The notes below the pieces were generated by a model that was not told where the DNA came from, searched no databases, and saw only the letters and a program-made list of their open reading frames with translations. Positions 26,459 to 35,705 of a DNA stretch of 64,000 nucleotides are shown in pieces; position 1 is the stretch's first letter, and each line of letters opens with the position of its first letter. This DNA comes from Thermoanaerobaculia bacterium (lineage in GTDB: Bacteria > Acidobacteriota > Thermoanaerobaculia > Multivoradales > JAIOJS01). The stretch is taken from contig JAUIDB010000001.1 in NCBI GenBank assembly GCA_030429235.1, positions 305,638 to 369,637 of the forward strand. Reading direction: 5' to 3'. The position numbers and the translations under genes are program-made.

Positions 26459-26974
26459 TCATCGATCGATGGCGATAGCGTACAGCGCGGCGTCGACGGC
26501 CTGCCCGTGCAGGTAGAGACGATTGGCCAGGGTCCCTTCGAACCGCGCGCCGACCTTCTCGGCGACCCGCCGACTGGCTCGGTTGCCGAGCGCGGCGACG
26601 ATCTCGAGGCGCACCAGCCCCGTCTCCTCCTCGGCGTGCCGGATCAGTTGGCGCACCGCGGTGGTGGCCACTCCTTGCCCCGTCGCCGCGGTCCGCACCC
26701 AGTAGCCGAGGTTGGCGAAGCGGTGTTGGGAGTCCACTCGGTTGATGCCGCAGCCGCCGAGGAGCCGACCGGTCTCGTCCCGAATACCAAACTCGAAGGC
26801 CGATCCTCCGTCCCAGGCCTCGACCTGCGCCGTCAGCCACTCCGTCGCGTCGGACTCCGAGAAGCCAGGATGGCACCACGCAAGCCAGGGCCGCACCTCG
26901 GCCACCGACTCGCGGGCCGCACCGACCAGAGCCGGGGCGTCGGCCGGCGAGTAGCGTTCGATACGGATGGACAT
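26459..26974 (-). CDS. GNAT-family acetyltransferase (RimJ/RimL-like)
   Basis: A 171-residue GNAT protein of the ribosomal-protein-acetyltransferase-like group. It shows GCGINRVDSQHRFANLGYWV and the acetyl-CoA loop TGQGVATTAVRQLIRHA, then ALGNRASRRVAEKVGARFEG. Substrate unknown. Confidence 0.92.
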   Translation of the reverse strand: MSIRIERYSPADAPALVGAARESVAEVRPWLAWCHPGFSESDATEWLTAQVEAWDGGSAFEFGIRDETGRLLGGCGINRVDSQHRFANLGYWVRTAATGQGVATTAVRQLIRHAEEETGLVRLEIVAALGNRASRRVAEKVGARFEGTLANRLYLHGQAVDAALYAIAIDR

Positions 26975-27025
26975 CTGCGTGGACTCTGGAAGCTCGATTT
27001 GGAGGGAGCGGTGGCGCGCGCTGCC

Positions 27026-27784
27026 TCAGCCGCTGGTTGGGTTGTCCCCCACCAGCAATGGTTGAAAGAACTGACCATCGAGACGTTCGACCTTCACGAA
27101 ACCGGCCTCCTCTAGGAGCTGCGCCAGGCGGTCGAGGCCCACGGCGTAGTAGCGAGAGCGAAAGACCTGCACTTGCGGGCCCTCCGCTCGCTCCCAGACG
27201 AAGAACAGGCTGAGGTCGTAGAGGTCTCGGGGTAGGAAGTCCCAGATCTGGAAGATGTGGACGCGCCCTTCGGCCGAGACTCGGCTGCCGTAGGGCACCA
27301 TGCGGCTCGCGCCCCGGTCGACTTCGGCGTAGTTGCGGACCGAGATCACGCAACCGCCGCCGGGTCGCAACACGGCTCGCATCTGTCGAAACGCTTGCAC
27401 GATCTCCTCGTCTGACAACAGATGAGGCACGGCGTTGTCGCAGGCCAGAACCACGTCGAAGTCGGACGGCTGCCGCGTCGAGAGTTCGCGGAGATCGGCC
27501 ACGGCGAAGTGGATCCCCTCGAGCCCTCGGTCCGACGCTTCGCGGCGAGCGCGCTCCACCGCTCGCGGCGACAGGTCGGACGCTACGACCTCGTAGCCGG
27601 TCGCTGCGAGGCCGAGGGCCTGGGTGCCGATGCCACAGGCCGCATCGAGCAGGCGATGGCAACCAGGCCAGCGGCTGCGAAGTACCCCGTCCAGAACCTC
27701 GGCCTGCCGCGCGATGCTGGCCTCCCAGTCGGCGTAGATCAGGTGGTAGACGTCGGTCAGGTCGTCGTAGAACTGGGATTCCAT
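27026..27784 (-). CDS. Class I SAM-dependent methyltransferase
   Basis: A 252-residue methyltransferase with the SAM-binding motif LLDAACGIGTQALGLA (about 45-60), acidic motif II VVASDLSPRAVERA, and VVLACDNAVPHL as motif IV. It resembles glycine/sarcosine N-methyltransferase-like enzymes, but the substrate is not determined. The ATG at 27784 is used. Confidence 0.9.
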   Translation of the reverse strand: MESQFYDDLTDVYHLIYADWEASIARQAEVLDGVLRSRWPGCHRLLDAACGIGTQALGLAATGYEVVASDLSPRAVERARREASDRGLEGIHFAVADLRELSTRQPSDFDVVLACDNAVPHLLSDEEIVQAFRQMRAVLRPGGGCVISVRNYAEVDRGASRMVPYGSRVSAEGRVHIFQIWDFLPRDLYDLSLFFVWERAEGPQVQVFRSRYYAVGLDRLAQLLEEAGFVKVERLDGQFFQPLLVGDNPTSG

Positions 27785-28022
27785 CGTGGGCGTCGCTGGA
27801 TCTAGCTGGGGCTCGGCCCAAGCAACGGTACCCAGTTGTCTCCGGCGGAGCAAGCGCCGCCGCCCCGGCCCGCTATCGAACTCCCAGGCGGTTCAGAAGG
27901 AAGGCGAGTTGCTCGGCCCGTTCGAGGTAGGCATCGCCGCGCCCGCAGGCTCCCTCGTGCCCCGCCCCCCAGGTGCATCTGCAACAGCGTGAGACGGTTC
28001 CGATTGGTGGCGCCGTCTCCGA

Positions 28023-28271
28023 TCACCGGCACCAGAGCACGCTGTCGTCGCGGGGCTCCAGCAGACGAACGATCTCGTTGGTGCCGAACGCGATACCAGG
28101 GCTCTCCTCGTCGAGAAACGTCGTCACGGAGTCGTACTCCTCACCGCGGTCCCGAACCCAGGAGATCTGGACCACTCGAATCCTGTCGCCGTTGCGAAGT
28201 TCGACATCGGTGGGAAGGCCCGCCCGTTTCTGGAGCACCCGCAGGGCGGTTTCCGCCTTCCGGGGGTTCAC
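28023..28271 (-). CDS. Small conserved hypothetical protein
   Basis: An 82-residue protein from a GTG at 28271 that overlaps the stop of the upstream zinc-finger gene by 4 bp. Its sequence (ALRVLQKRAGLPTDVELRNG) looks coding, whereas the longer in-frame extension upstream is Gly/Pro-rich out-of-frame read of the neighbour. Function unknown. Confidence 0.65.
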   Translation of the reverse strand: MNPRKAETALRVLQKRAGLPTDVELRNGDRIRVVQISWVRDRGEEYDSVTTFLDEESPGIAFGTNEIVRLLEPRDDSVLWCR

Positions 28272-28741
28272 GAGCGGCTCGCCTGCTCGGCCAGGCTGCG
28301 CAGGGCCGCCAGGGCTCGGAGCACCTCGGGTCGGTTCTTGGCCGACTTCACCCACTTCGGGAGCCGACTGGCCAGGCTCGAGTTCGCCCAACCCCGTTCC
28401 GGGTGTCTCTGGCGCTCCCGGAGTCTGGCTCCGACCAGGGCCTCGAGTTCCGCGACATGGGCCGGGTTGTAGCCCCACAGGACCGAACCGCAGCACGGGA
28501 CCTGCAGCCACAGCTCGAGTTCGAATCCCGCCAGGCGTGGACCCGGCCCCGGCATCAGGAAGCCGCCATTCTCCTGGCGTTTCCAGTCCCGAGTATGACC
28601 ACAGTGCGCACAGGCCAGGCGGTACCTGGGTTCCTCCTGGTAGGTGAGCCGCGCGGCTCGGGCGCAGCGCGGACAACGAACCAGCAGCTGGTCGACGAAG
28701 TCGCGGGACCAGGTGGCGTCGTGGTGTCGGGAGGTCGTCAT
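28268..28741 (-). CDS. Zinc-ribbon protein
   Basis: A 157-residue protein with two CxxC pairs (VRCPRCARAA and LACAHCGHTRD) forming a TFIIB-like zinc ribbon at about residues 21-52, then a helical C-terminal half. Its start overlaps the stop of the membrane-protein gene at 28738 by 4 bp, and its stop overlaps the next start by 4 bp. The three genes are therefore translationally coupled. Confidence 0.8.
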   Translation of the reverse strand: MTTSRHHDATWSRDFVDQLLVRCPRCARAARLTYQEEPRYRLACAHCGHTRDWKRQENGGFLMPGPGPRLAGFELELWLQVPCCGSVLWGYNPAHVAELEALVGARLRERQRHPERGWANSSLASRLPKWVKSAKNRPEVLRALAALRSLAEQASRS

Positions 28742-29184
28742 GGGTCTCGGGAGGGAGCGAGGGCTCGCTCGGGCGGTGTCGCTGCGAGTTGGGTCTCCCA
28801 CTGTAGACGATAGGACGCGGGCGGAGGGTCGGAAGCGTGACGGGTCGTGACCGCCCGACCGGCGAGAGCCAGGCAGGCGAGCAGGAGGAGAAGCAGGGGC
28901 AGGTTCCCGAACAGCAGCCACCAGCGGGTCAGGCGTGCGTGGTTCGACAGCGCGATCGCCGAGGCGGAGAGCGCGGCCAACAGGGCGAGGGGGAAGAGGA
29001 CGGCGACGGTACCGCCGCGCTGCATCAGCGCCTCGCCGGTCGTCTCACCCAGGCCGCGGGGGATGAAGGGAACGTAGAGCGCCAGCGCGACCAGAGCCAG
29101 GGCGGCCAGGGTCACCGCCGTGAGTCCCGCACGGACGAGAAAGCCAGGAGGGATCTCACGCTGTAGAAGTTCTCGCGGTTGCAT
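28738..29184 (-). CDS. Membrane protein
   Basis: A 148-residue protein with three membrane segments (about 18-38, 62-80 and 90-108) and a polar C-terminal tail. First gene of a coupled three-gene unit (28738, 28268, 28023). Family not recognised. Confidence 0.75.
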   Translation of the reverse strand: MQPRELLQREIPPGFLVRAGLTAVTLAALALVALALYVPFIPRGLGETTGEALMQRGGTVAVLFPLALLAALSASAIALSNHARLTRWWLLFGNLPLLLLLLACLALAGRAVTTRHASDPPPASYRLQWETQLAATPPERALAPSRDP

Positions 29185-29257
29185 GCGGGCTGAACGAATC
29201 GGCGGTCGGTGGTGACGCCCGGGTCCAGAGGCCCTGGTCCCGGTGTGGACCCTGGAG

Positions 29258-29914
29258 CTACGCCCCTCGGGCCTCGTGGTGTTGGTCGACCCAGTAACCC
29301 CAGGCCACCAGCAGCCACTGTGCCTGCGAGGTCCAGGCGACGGCCAATGCACTCGGCGGTACCGGGCCGAAGAGATTGCCGAGCTGGACGACGATCAGAA
29401 ACGCCATTAGGGACCAGAACAGCGGTCTCCCAGCCTTGGACGTGGCTGCGGTCGATCTGAGATAGAGAAACACGCCGCCGAAGAAGAGGCCGGCCTCGAC
29501 CGCGATCGCTGCCGGCGGGTGATTCCACAACCCGAGCCCGATCTTGGTCGAGCCGCCCGGGAACAAGAGCAAGTCGGGCTTGTGGGTCAGCGCGTCGAGG
29601 AACCAATGGCTCGCCACCAGGGCAGCACAGAGCAACGCTGGCTTGGCGGCTCGGCGCAGCCCGTAGTAGACCGCCGCGAACCCGAGCGACCAGCCGAGCA
29701 CCGCGAGTAGGCTGTGGGAGATCGGATAGTGGGTGAACTCGAGGGGAGTGAGCTTCGTGGAACCCGGTGCGACCACCACGGACTCGAGCCCGAGGAGGAG
29801 CAGCGTCGGCCACAGCAGATCGATGAACTGCGCGGCCAGAAAAAGAGTCCCCAGGGAGACCTCCTTCGACGCCGACTTCGCGGCCATGCCGACTCCGAAA
29901 TGACCTAGGAACAT
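29258..29914 (-). CDS. YdjM/DUF457-like membrane protein
   Basis: A 218-residue membrane protein with about five to six helices. The opening FLGHFGVGMAAK, the segment HYPISHSLLAVLGW, and SHWFLDALTHKPD give the His/Asp pattern of membrane-bound metal-dependent-hydrolase-like (DUF457/YdjM-type) proteins. Activity is not established. Confidence 0.8.
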   Translation of the reverse strand: MFLGHFGVGMAAKSASKEVSLGTLFLAAQFIDLLWPTLLLLGLESVVVAPGSTKLTPLEFTHYPISHSLLAVLGWSLGFAAVYYGLRRAAKPALLCAALVASHWFLDALTHKPDLLLFPGGSTKIGLGLWNHPPAAIAVEAGLFFGGVFLYLRSTAATSKAGRPLFWSLMAFLIVVQLGNLFGPVPPSALAVAWTSQAQWLLVAWGYWVDQHHEARGA

Positions 29915-30077
29915 GGTGACCTCGTTTCAGTAGTGTCGCGCGGGAAACTCGGCCGGATCTGGCTGCCTTCGAGCGCCCCGAGGGAGCACCACCAGCCCGC
30001 CGTCGGCGGCCGGAGCGTCGAGTTCTTGCGGGAGCAGAGAGGACGACTCCTCGGTTTGCCGCCCTCGGTGCCAAGCC

Positions 30078-31031
30078 TCATGCCTCGCCACCGACCCGGT
30101 GACTTCGGCTCCCGACGATCGCCAGCGCGATCCCGACCAGGTAGATGGCCAGCCCAGCAAAGGCGGGTGCAAGATGGACGAAGTCGGTGTAACCGATCAC
30201 GAAGTGAACCCCGATCGCTCCTCCGAACCCAAAACCGCTGGAGAGCAGGAGCGCTTGCCACAGGCTCTTGGCTGGCCTGCCGTACCAGACGCAGCTCATG
30301 ACCAGGATGCCGCAGGTAGCGATCGCGCCACCGAAGCCAGCCCGGTCGTGGGCAATCAGGGGGATCAACCTCGGATTGTGAGCGGTGAGCAGTTCGGGGG
30401 TGACGCCCATGTAGTCGAGATCCTGGGGCACGAACACCGAGGTCATGCCGAGAACCATGATCGTGCCTCCGGCCAGGACCATGCCGAGGCCGGTGAAGAC
30501 CAGCAGCGCGCGACCCAGCTGCGCGGCTTCTCCCCACGAAGCCAGAGTGGGCCGCGGCGGCTGTGTTTCCGAGATCAGGCCCCGCGCGCGCACCAGGCCG
30601 GTGATGTAGAGCGGCATCAGGGCGGTCGTTGCCACCCCGTGCCACGAGTCGAGATAGCCGTAGCCGAGATAGGTGAGGAAGCTGCCGAAACCGAGCACTC
30701 CACTCGCGACCAAGGCCCACCACGCCCACCGCTCACCCCCGGCCAGTGGAAACTGGATCAACCAAAGGTAGAGGACGCCGACCGCCACCAGCGCTCCGCC
30801 AAAAGCGACGCGGTCGTGGAACATGAAGTAGGCGACCCGCCCGTCGGCCAGTCCGCCCAGCTCTTCGGCCGAAGCGCCGAGAAACTCGATGTCGTGGGGC
30901 AGAAAGTGCCCGACCGCACTGAGAAAGATCGCGAAGCCGCCAGCCACGATCAGAGCCAGGGCCGTAGTGGCGAGGAGCGGACGACCGTCGTCGGCCAGCG
31001 ACTCCAGCAAACCGATCTCAGGGTCGTACAT
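30078..31031 (-). CDS. Multipass membrane protein with internal duplication
   Basis: A 317-residue protein with about eight membrane helices. The two halves look duplicated: FLPHDIEFLGASAEEL with MFHDRVAFGGALVAVGVLY in the first matches FVPQDLDYMGVTPELL with IAHDRAGFGGAIATCGILV in the second. Conserved His-Asp-Arg triplets in each half could be functional. Family not named. Confidence 0.75.
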   Translation of the reverse strand: MYDPEIGLLESLADDGRPLLATTALALIVAGGFAIFLSAVGHFLPHDIEFLGASAEELGGLADGRVAYFMFHDRVAFGGALVAVGVLYLWLIQFPLAGGERWAWWALVASGVLGFGSFLTYLGYGYLDSWHGVATTALMPLYITGLVRARGLISETQPPRPTLASWGEAAQLGRALLVFTGLGMVLAGGTIMVLGMTSVFVPQDLDYMGVTPELLTAHNPRLIPLIAHDRAGFGGAIATCGILVMSCVWYGRPAKSLWQALLLSSGFGFGGAIGVHFVIGYTDFVHLAPAFAGLAIYLVGIALAIVGSRSHRVGGEA

Positions 31032-31075
31032 GGTCCCCGGGGATCCTGGCGGAACGGAGGCCATGCGGGTGGACG

Positions 31076-31573
31076 TCACGCATCGAGATCTTCGAGGGAA
31101 CGGTACATGACGAAGACGTCGACGTATCCCAGTTGCGAGTGGAGAAAGGCGCGGGGAAGGGTACCGACGATCGAGAAACCGAGGGACTTCCAGAGTCCGA
31201 CCGCGGCCTCGTTGCTGCTGACCACGAAGTTGAACTGCATGTACGAGAACCCGAGACGCCGTGCTTCCTTCAGGCTGTGTCGCCCGAGCTGCTTGCCGAT
31301 GCCGCGCCCGGCCGCGTTCGGGTCGACCATGAACGAGGCATTGGCGACGTGGGAACCGAGATCGGGCTGATTGGCCACGATCTTGTACATGCCGAGAATC
31401 GTCTCGCCGTCGCACGCCACATAGGAACTGACGCCCGGGGCGAACCAGTACTCGTCGGCTCGGTCGCGCGGAGTCTCGGGAGCGAAAACGTAGGTGTCGC
31501 CGCCCGCGACGACCGAACGGAAGATCTCCCACATTGGATCGGCATCCGAGATCACCGCCGGTCGGATCTGCAT
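31076..31573 (-). CDS. GNAT-family N-acetyltransferase
   Basis: A 165-residue GNAT enzyme. Seen: ASFMVDPNAAGRGIGKQLGR (acetyl-CoA loop) and VVSSNEAAVGLWKSLGFSIVG, the standard final motif. Similar to phosphinothricin-acetyltransferase-like relatives. ATG at 31573. Confidence 0.92.
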   Translation of the reverse strand: MQIRPAVISDADPMWEIFRSVVAGGDTYVFAPETPRDRADEYWFAPGVSSYVACDGETILGMYKIVANQPDLGSHVANASFMVDPNAAGRGIGKQLGRHSLKEARRLGFSYMQFNFVVSSNEAAVGLWKSLGFSIVGTLPRAFLHSQLGYVDVFVMYRSLEDLDA

Positions 31574-31669
31574 CGGTCTAGGCCTTCTCTGCGGTTGGCT
31601 GGCGAGGTCCACTGAACCCGCGAGGGACGTGGTTGGGTCCGGGTGGCTGGTTCTGCGAGTGGCGAGCGG

Positions 31670-32113
31670 TCATTCGGCGAGAACGTAGATGTTGGCGATG
31701 GTGGCGACGGCGTCTCCATTGTAGAGCGGCACCAGGATCCGTTGGTACTCGCCACCCTCGAACCGGTCGAGCTGATCCCATTGGCGCGGCAACTCGGCCG
31801 ATATCAGCAACTCGACCGGCAAGTTGGGCCCCTCGAGAGACCACCGCAGAGCGGGGAACCCCTGGTCTGCCCCCCAGCCGGCGGTGATCAGGTCGCCTCG
31901 GGTAGCAAGACCCGAGACCCACTGCCCGCCCAAGGGGGCCAGGACATGGTCGTTCGGTCGTCCGGGAGCCAGAGTTCCGTACACGGCCAGGCGGGACGAG
32001 CTGCCGAACTTCCGGTCGAAGTAGGCCTCGAGACGGTTCCGTTCGGGAGTCGTATAGACCGCTCGCAGTCGATTGAGTTCGAGGAGATCCTCGAGTTCTC
32101 TGGGCTGGATCAT
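31670..32113 (-). CDS. Gamma-glutamylcyclotransferase-like (AIG2) protein
   Basis: A 147-residue protein of the GGCT/AIG2 fold. The substrate-binding loop LAVYGTLAPGRPNDHVL is at about residues 42-58 and the catalytic Glu is likely in DRFEGGEYQR. ATG at 32113. Substrate unknown. Confidence 0.87.
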   Translation of the reverse strand: MIQPRELEDLLELNRLRAVYTTPERNRLEAYFDRKFGSSSRLAVYGTLAPGRPNDHVLAPLGGQWVSGLATRGDLITAGWGADQGFPALRWSLEGPNLPVELLISAELPRQWDQLDRFEGGEYQRILVPLYNGDAVATIANIYVLAE

Positions 32114-32261
32114 CGTCGCTGGGTGTCCTCCCGGGGGGTGCGGTTGGGAATTGGACCTCGCCCGCGTCGAAGACCTAGACCAAGGCGGGTTGCGAGCGAG
32201 TCGACGCTGCGGCCGGAATCCACCCGGTCCGCACTCGGAGTGCCTGGTCGGCGAGCTCGGT

Positions 32262-32747
32262 TCACCGGCTCGTCGTGGCTTCGCGTGCCGCGACGGGATC
32301 GCCACTTCTGACCTCTCCGCCCTCGACCACACGCGCCCGCAAACCAGCGCGATGGACCATACCCTCGACGATCTCAGCCCCCAGGAGCGAGCCCAGATAG
32401 GCGCAGGGTTCGCACAGCCGGACGCCCTCGAGCGTCGCCGTACCCACCGTGAACCGGGTTCCGACCAGCTCGTTGAGTCGAACTCCTCGAGTGACGATGT
32501 TGCGGCGAAAGTCGCCCGCGCTCCACTGTGTGCCGTGGGTCGCGTTGTAGCGGTCGATCTCCTCCACCTCGATGAGCGTGACCTCCCAACCCGGGCTTCC
32601 TGCGAGCTTGGCCGAGAAGGTGCCGCGACCCTCGAAGTAGCGGTCGCCGGAAACTCCCTGGTCAGCCACCAGCTGCGCAGCCTCGACCGTCTCCGCCGCC
32701 GCACCAGCTTCGGGGGCTACGTGAATCGAAACGACCTCTCCGGTCAT
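32262..32747 (-). CDS. MOSC-domain protein
   Basis: A 161-residue MOSC (molybdenum cofactor sulfurase C-terminal) domain protein. Seen: GVSGDRYFEGRGTFS, VTLIEVEEIDRYN, FRRNIVTRGVRLNELVG and GVRLCEPCAYLG with the conserved Cys. Likely a Moco- or sulfur-carrier-associated protein. Confidence 0.92.
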   Translation of the reverse strand: MTGEVVSIHVAPEAGAAAETVEAAQLVADQGVSGDRYFEGRGTFSAKLAGSPGWEVTLIEVEEIDRYNATHGTQWSAGDFRRNIVTRGVRLNELVGTRFTVGTATLEGVRLCEPCAYLGSLLGAEIVEGMVHRAGLRARVVEGGEVRSGDPVAAREATTSR

Positions 32748-32792
32748 AGTGTGTCCTCCTGAGGGTACCGACGAGTCACTCGATGCCATCCG

Positions 32793-33395
32793 TCAGACCC
32801 GCTTTCTGGCGATGTACTGAACGACCGAAGCCAGCCCCGTATGCCCTTCACCCTCATGGACCTCACGCTCGATCTCTCGCGCGAGCAGCGGCTCGAGATT
32901 GGGGAACTCACTCCGGAGCTTCTCGACGCTCATGAGCATATCCAGGTCCTTGGGACCCCCCGTGTCCTTGGTCAGCTGAGCCTCGGAGTACGCCTCGAGA
33001 AGGACGACTCCGTGGGGCACGAGGCACCTCTCGATCAGCGGATACAACCTCTCGCGAATCCGCCCGGGCAGATGGGCCGAGATCGACACCACCGAGCCGT
33101 AGTGATCCTCCCGGGGTCGGTAGTCTGCGAGATTGGCGACCTCGGTTTCGATCACCACTCCGTGCAACTCTGCCAGGGCTCGAGCCTTCTCGAGACCGAC
33201 AGAAGAGCAGTCGACGCCGAGAACCTGGAGTCCGCGCGACGCCATGAACACGGCGTTCCTACCTTCACCTTCGGAGAGCGAGAGGACCGGCCCCTGAAGA
33301 AGGTGCACGTTCTCCACCAGGAAGGCGTTTGCCTCGGTGCCGTAGAGATAGTCGGTCGATGCGTAGCGACCGTTCCAGAACTGTTGGTTGTACAT
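32793..33395 (-). CDS. SAM-dependent methyltransferase (TehB-like)
   Basis: A 200-residue methyltransferase. It starts FWNGRYASTDYLYGTEANAFL, followed by the SAM motif LSEGEGRNAVFMA and VLGVDCSSVGLEKA, as in TehB/thiopurine methyltransferase-like proteins. The SVVSISAHLP segment replaces the usual motif IV. Confidence 0.9.
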   Translation of the reverse strand: MYNQQFWNGRYASTDYLYGTEANAFLVENVHLLQGPVLSLSEGEGRNAVFMASRGLQVLGVDCSSVGLEKARALAELHGVVIETEVANLADYRPREDHYGSVVSISAHLPGRIRERLYPLIERCLVPHGVVLLEAYSEAQLTKDTGGPKDLDMLMSVEKLRSEFPNLEPLLAREIEREVHEGEGHTGLASVVQYIARKRV

Positions 33396-33559
33396 TGGGG
33401 TGTTCCTCGAGGTCTTGGTGGGATGGAGCCGTCCGCCGATGGGCCGAGGAGGGCCTGCTAGACGGAAGCCGAGGCGTCGCCCTCAACTGCACCGGATCGT
33501 CCGCGCGGCGTACCTAGAGGGCCCACACGTACTCTTTTGCTTCGATCGAGGCCCAGGAT

Positions 33560-33678
33560 CGAGTTCGCTCCGCTGCACCACGGTTCTCGCCATTCGCGAC
33601 AGTCTGAGCGGTTGGGCGCAGCGTTGGATTGTGAGTCTGCGGCAAGCACAATCGGGTCCGAGGCCAGCGGGTCGTCAG
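33560..33678 (-). repeat. Degenerate attC relic
   Basis: The right arm at 33631-33678 (GTGAGTCTGCGGCAAGCAC, then ATCGGGTCCG and CAGCGGGTCGTCAGC) is clearly related to the attC right arm of the array. The left arm is eroded. It lies directly downstream of the gene at 33675, where a cassette's own attC belongs. Confidence 0.5.
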
Positions 33679-34067
33679 CCGGCCCGCCGGATATGGTCGA
33701 GCAACTCTTCGTGGCGATTGTCGAAGAACCGATGGATCAACTGCTCGGCTGACGAGAGACGGTCGTTCCAGGTCCGACTCGCCGCCCGCCGCTTCGGCCA
33801 CAGCCCCAAGAGGCGGTATCGCTCGACGTAGTTGTAGTGGCACAGCGCACCGCCGTCGGTCTCCGGACAGAGGTGGAGAATACGGCCGTCCCCTGGCACC
33901 AGGCCGAACCCTGGAGGACACCACTCCCGGCCCTCGGACTCGAGCACCGACTGGTACGACAGCTCGCTCGCCCAGTCGTGCTGCTGAAAGGCGGCGCAGA
34001 GTTCGGCCGCGGTAGAGGCCGACCGGTCCTCGGCTTCGAAGTCGGCACGTTGGATCCAGTAGTTCAC
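33675..34067 (-). CDS. Hypothetical protein, probable old gene cassette
   Basis: A 130-residue soluble protein with aromatic and acidic residues (AELCAAFQQHDWASEL) and no recognised domain. It is flanked by attC-like remnants at 33560-33678 and weakly at 34081-34205, on the same strand as the main cassette array. Confidence 0.65.
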   Translation of the reverse strand: MNYWIQRADFEAEDRSASTAAELCAAFQQHDWASELSYQSVLESEGREWCPPGFGLVPGDGRILHLCPETDGGALCHYNYVERYRLLGLWPKRRAASRTWNDRLSSAEQLIHRFFDNRHEELLDHIRRAG

Positions 34068-34188
34068 GGTGACGGGACTGCCGATCGGATGGAACTAGGC
34101 AGTCGACCTGGCGGCACGGCTTGCCCGGCGGAAGCGCGATCGGCTCGGGAACGGGGTGAGGTCATGGAAGGCAGCTTCGTGATCGAGG

Positions 34189-34638
34189 TCAGCGGGTGGA
34201 GGGGGTCGAGCCGGGTTCCTGAGGAACGAGGTTGTTGCGAGGGCAGGATTCCAGGAAATGGGCGAGATCTGCGATCGTCTCGATCGGCGAGTACGGTGGT
34301 GGGCGAAGGTAGCGATCGAGACGATCGAGCAGTTCTTCCACCGTGTCCTCGAGATCGCCATCGACTATGCCATAGATCGAGGCGATGTCGTCTGAGGCCA
34401 AGACGGGAAAGTCGAGCTCTGCCCCCATGGTCTCCTGGAAGTAGAGGAAGACCTCGACGAGCACGCTTGGATCCACGCGCCCTTCGAACCCAGCGATGAA
34501 CGCATCGCGATCAGCGGGAGCCCTGGACGCTACGAGTCGACGAGTTCTCACGGTCGAGTAGAGAGCCAGGAGAACCATGAAGAGGCCCATTACGCTCACG
34601 ACGAGAGAAGAACGGTCACGAGGTCGACTCTCTAGCAC
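34189..34638 (-). CDS. Membrane-anchored hypothetical protein
   Basis: A 149-residue protein with one N-terminal membrane helix (about 11-28) and a helical acidic domain. Function unknown. Single small genes with gaps of about 100-250 bp here resemble the eroded end of the cassette array. Confidence 0.65.
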   Translation of the reverse strand: MLESRPRDRSSLVVSVMGLFMVLLALYSTVRTRRLVASRAPADRDAFIAGFEGRVDPSVLVEVFLYFQETMGAELDFPVLASDDIASIYGIVDGDLEDTVEELLDRLDRYLRPPPYSPIETIADLAHFLESCPRNNLVPQEPGSTPSTR

Positions 34639-34725
34639 CGTCGAGACTCAGGCGTTGCCAGCAAGGTTCCCAGGGGCTTCCTGCTGCTGACCCACCGGCC
34701 CTGAAGTGGTGATCGGTTCTTTCGT

Positions 34726-35124
34726 TCAAACCGCGCTGTTGTCGAGAAAGATCCTCAGCATCGTCACCAGCCAGAGGAGAACTCCGGCCAGGACGAGGTA
34801 ACCAACGACCTTGCGAAAGACAGTGACCCAGGGTTTCTCTCGCGTGATGTGAAGGAATGGACTCGCTTTGCTCTCGAACCCGAGACTCGAGAGTACGGAT
34901 TCGGCGGCATCGGCGTGCGAGGCTCGCACGGACACCGTGAAGTCGTAGTCGCCCTGAACCGTGCCGTCGGGGTTCTCGACCATCATGGCGTCCGGCACCA
35001 GCTCCGAGTCGAGTTGGGCGACGAACCCTCGATTGGTCAGCGCTTCGAGAACCACTCTCGCCTCCCGCGCCGATGATGATCGGAACACACAGGCCTCGGT
35101 GTCCGCGGGGGAAGACTCGGTCAT
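34726..35124 (-). CDS. DUF2007-like protein with C-terminal membrane helix
   Basis: A 132-residue protein. The first part (ACVFRSSSAREARVVLEALTNRGF) resembles small DUF2007-type signal-transducing domains. A membrane helix at about 108-126 ends the protein. Function unknown. The 243 bp downstream to 35367... upstream of it hold no gene that I can see. Confidence 0.6.
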   Translation of the reverse strand: MTESSPADTEACVFRSSSAREARVVLEALTNRGFVAQLDSELVPDAMMVENPDGTVQGDYDFTVSVRASHADAAESVLSSLGFESKASPFLHITREKPWVTVFRKVVGYLVLAGVLLWLVTMLRIFLDNSAV

Positions 35125-35366
35125 CGGTCAAGGCTCCTCGGACGGTCCAGCAAGCGTAGAGACCAGAACAACACTCTGAGCCTGCTCGGGAGCCGACGCG
35201 CACTCTGACCATGGGCCAATCCTAGCGACTTCGCAAACCTCGAGGGTCTGTCGAGGATCGTCGACGGGCTGCCTCCAACTCGTACACCCGTCGCGGGACG
35301 AGTCCGCGTCGCGGCCCAGCCGCCGGTGGTAGAACGCCGAGAGGTCCGAGGGGAGCTCAGGGCTGG

Positions 35367-35705
35367 TTAGGCCTGCCAGGTAACGTGTGCCCCCGGCTTC
35401 CCATCCGGGAGCGGAGCGCCCGTCACGTGCCCTCCACAGAGGTGAACTGCACTCTCCGGGAGTTCTAGGTTCGCATCGGAAGAGGCGATCGGGGCACTGT
35501 GGGGTGGTCCATCCGACACCGGCCTACTGGACTCTGGACCCACTCCTCCGCAACTGAGAATCAGCATCAGGGCTAGGGCCAAGATCCATACCGAGCGCAG
35601 TTGGGTCCTTCTGGTGGTTCGCCACCGCCTGGTGGACCGGGAACTGACCGGTGAGCAGGCGAGTGCTCGGTTTGGCAAGTCACAGGACGGCACATCTACG
35701 ACCAC
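35367..35705 (-). CDS. Putative small lipoprotein, start uncertain
   Basis: The C-terminal two-thirds encode a hydrophobic stretch ending in a lipobox-like LILSCGG, then a polar secreted tail. The true start is unclear: the upstream codons overlap the neighbouring gene and are Arg/Ser-rich. GGTTAGGC at the 3' end recalls an attC end, but no second arm is evident. Confidence 0.4.
   Translation of the reverse strand: MVVDVPSCDLPNRALACSPVSSRSTRRWRTTRRTQLRSVWILALALMLILSCGGVGPESSRPVSDGPPHSAPIASSDANLELPESAVHLCGGHVTGAPLPDGKPGAHVTWQA

Noticed and set aside
27873..28019. Possible frameshifted gene remnant (GHEGACGRGDAYLERAEQ segment)
   Set aside because: Sequence looks coding-like but is short, has no clear start, and the family could not be recognised.
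34081..34205. A further attC relic
   Set aside because: Only scattered similarity (GGATGGAACTA, CTGGCGGCACGG); too weak to list as a site, although the position between cassette-like genes fits.
35360..35373. GGTTAGGC as an attC end
   Set aside because: A single 8-mer with no second arm or inner stem.
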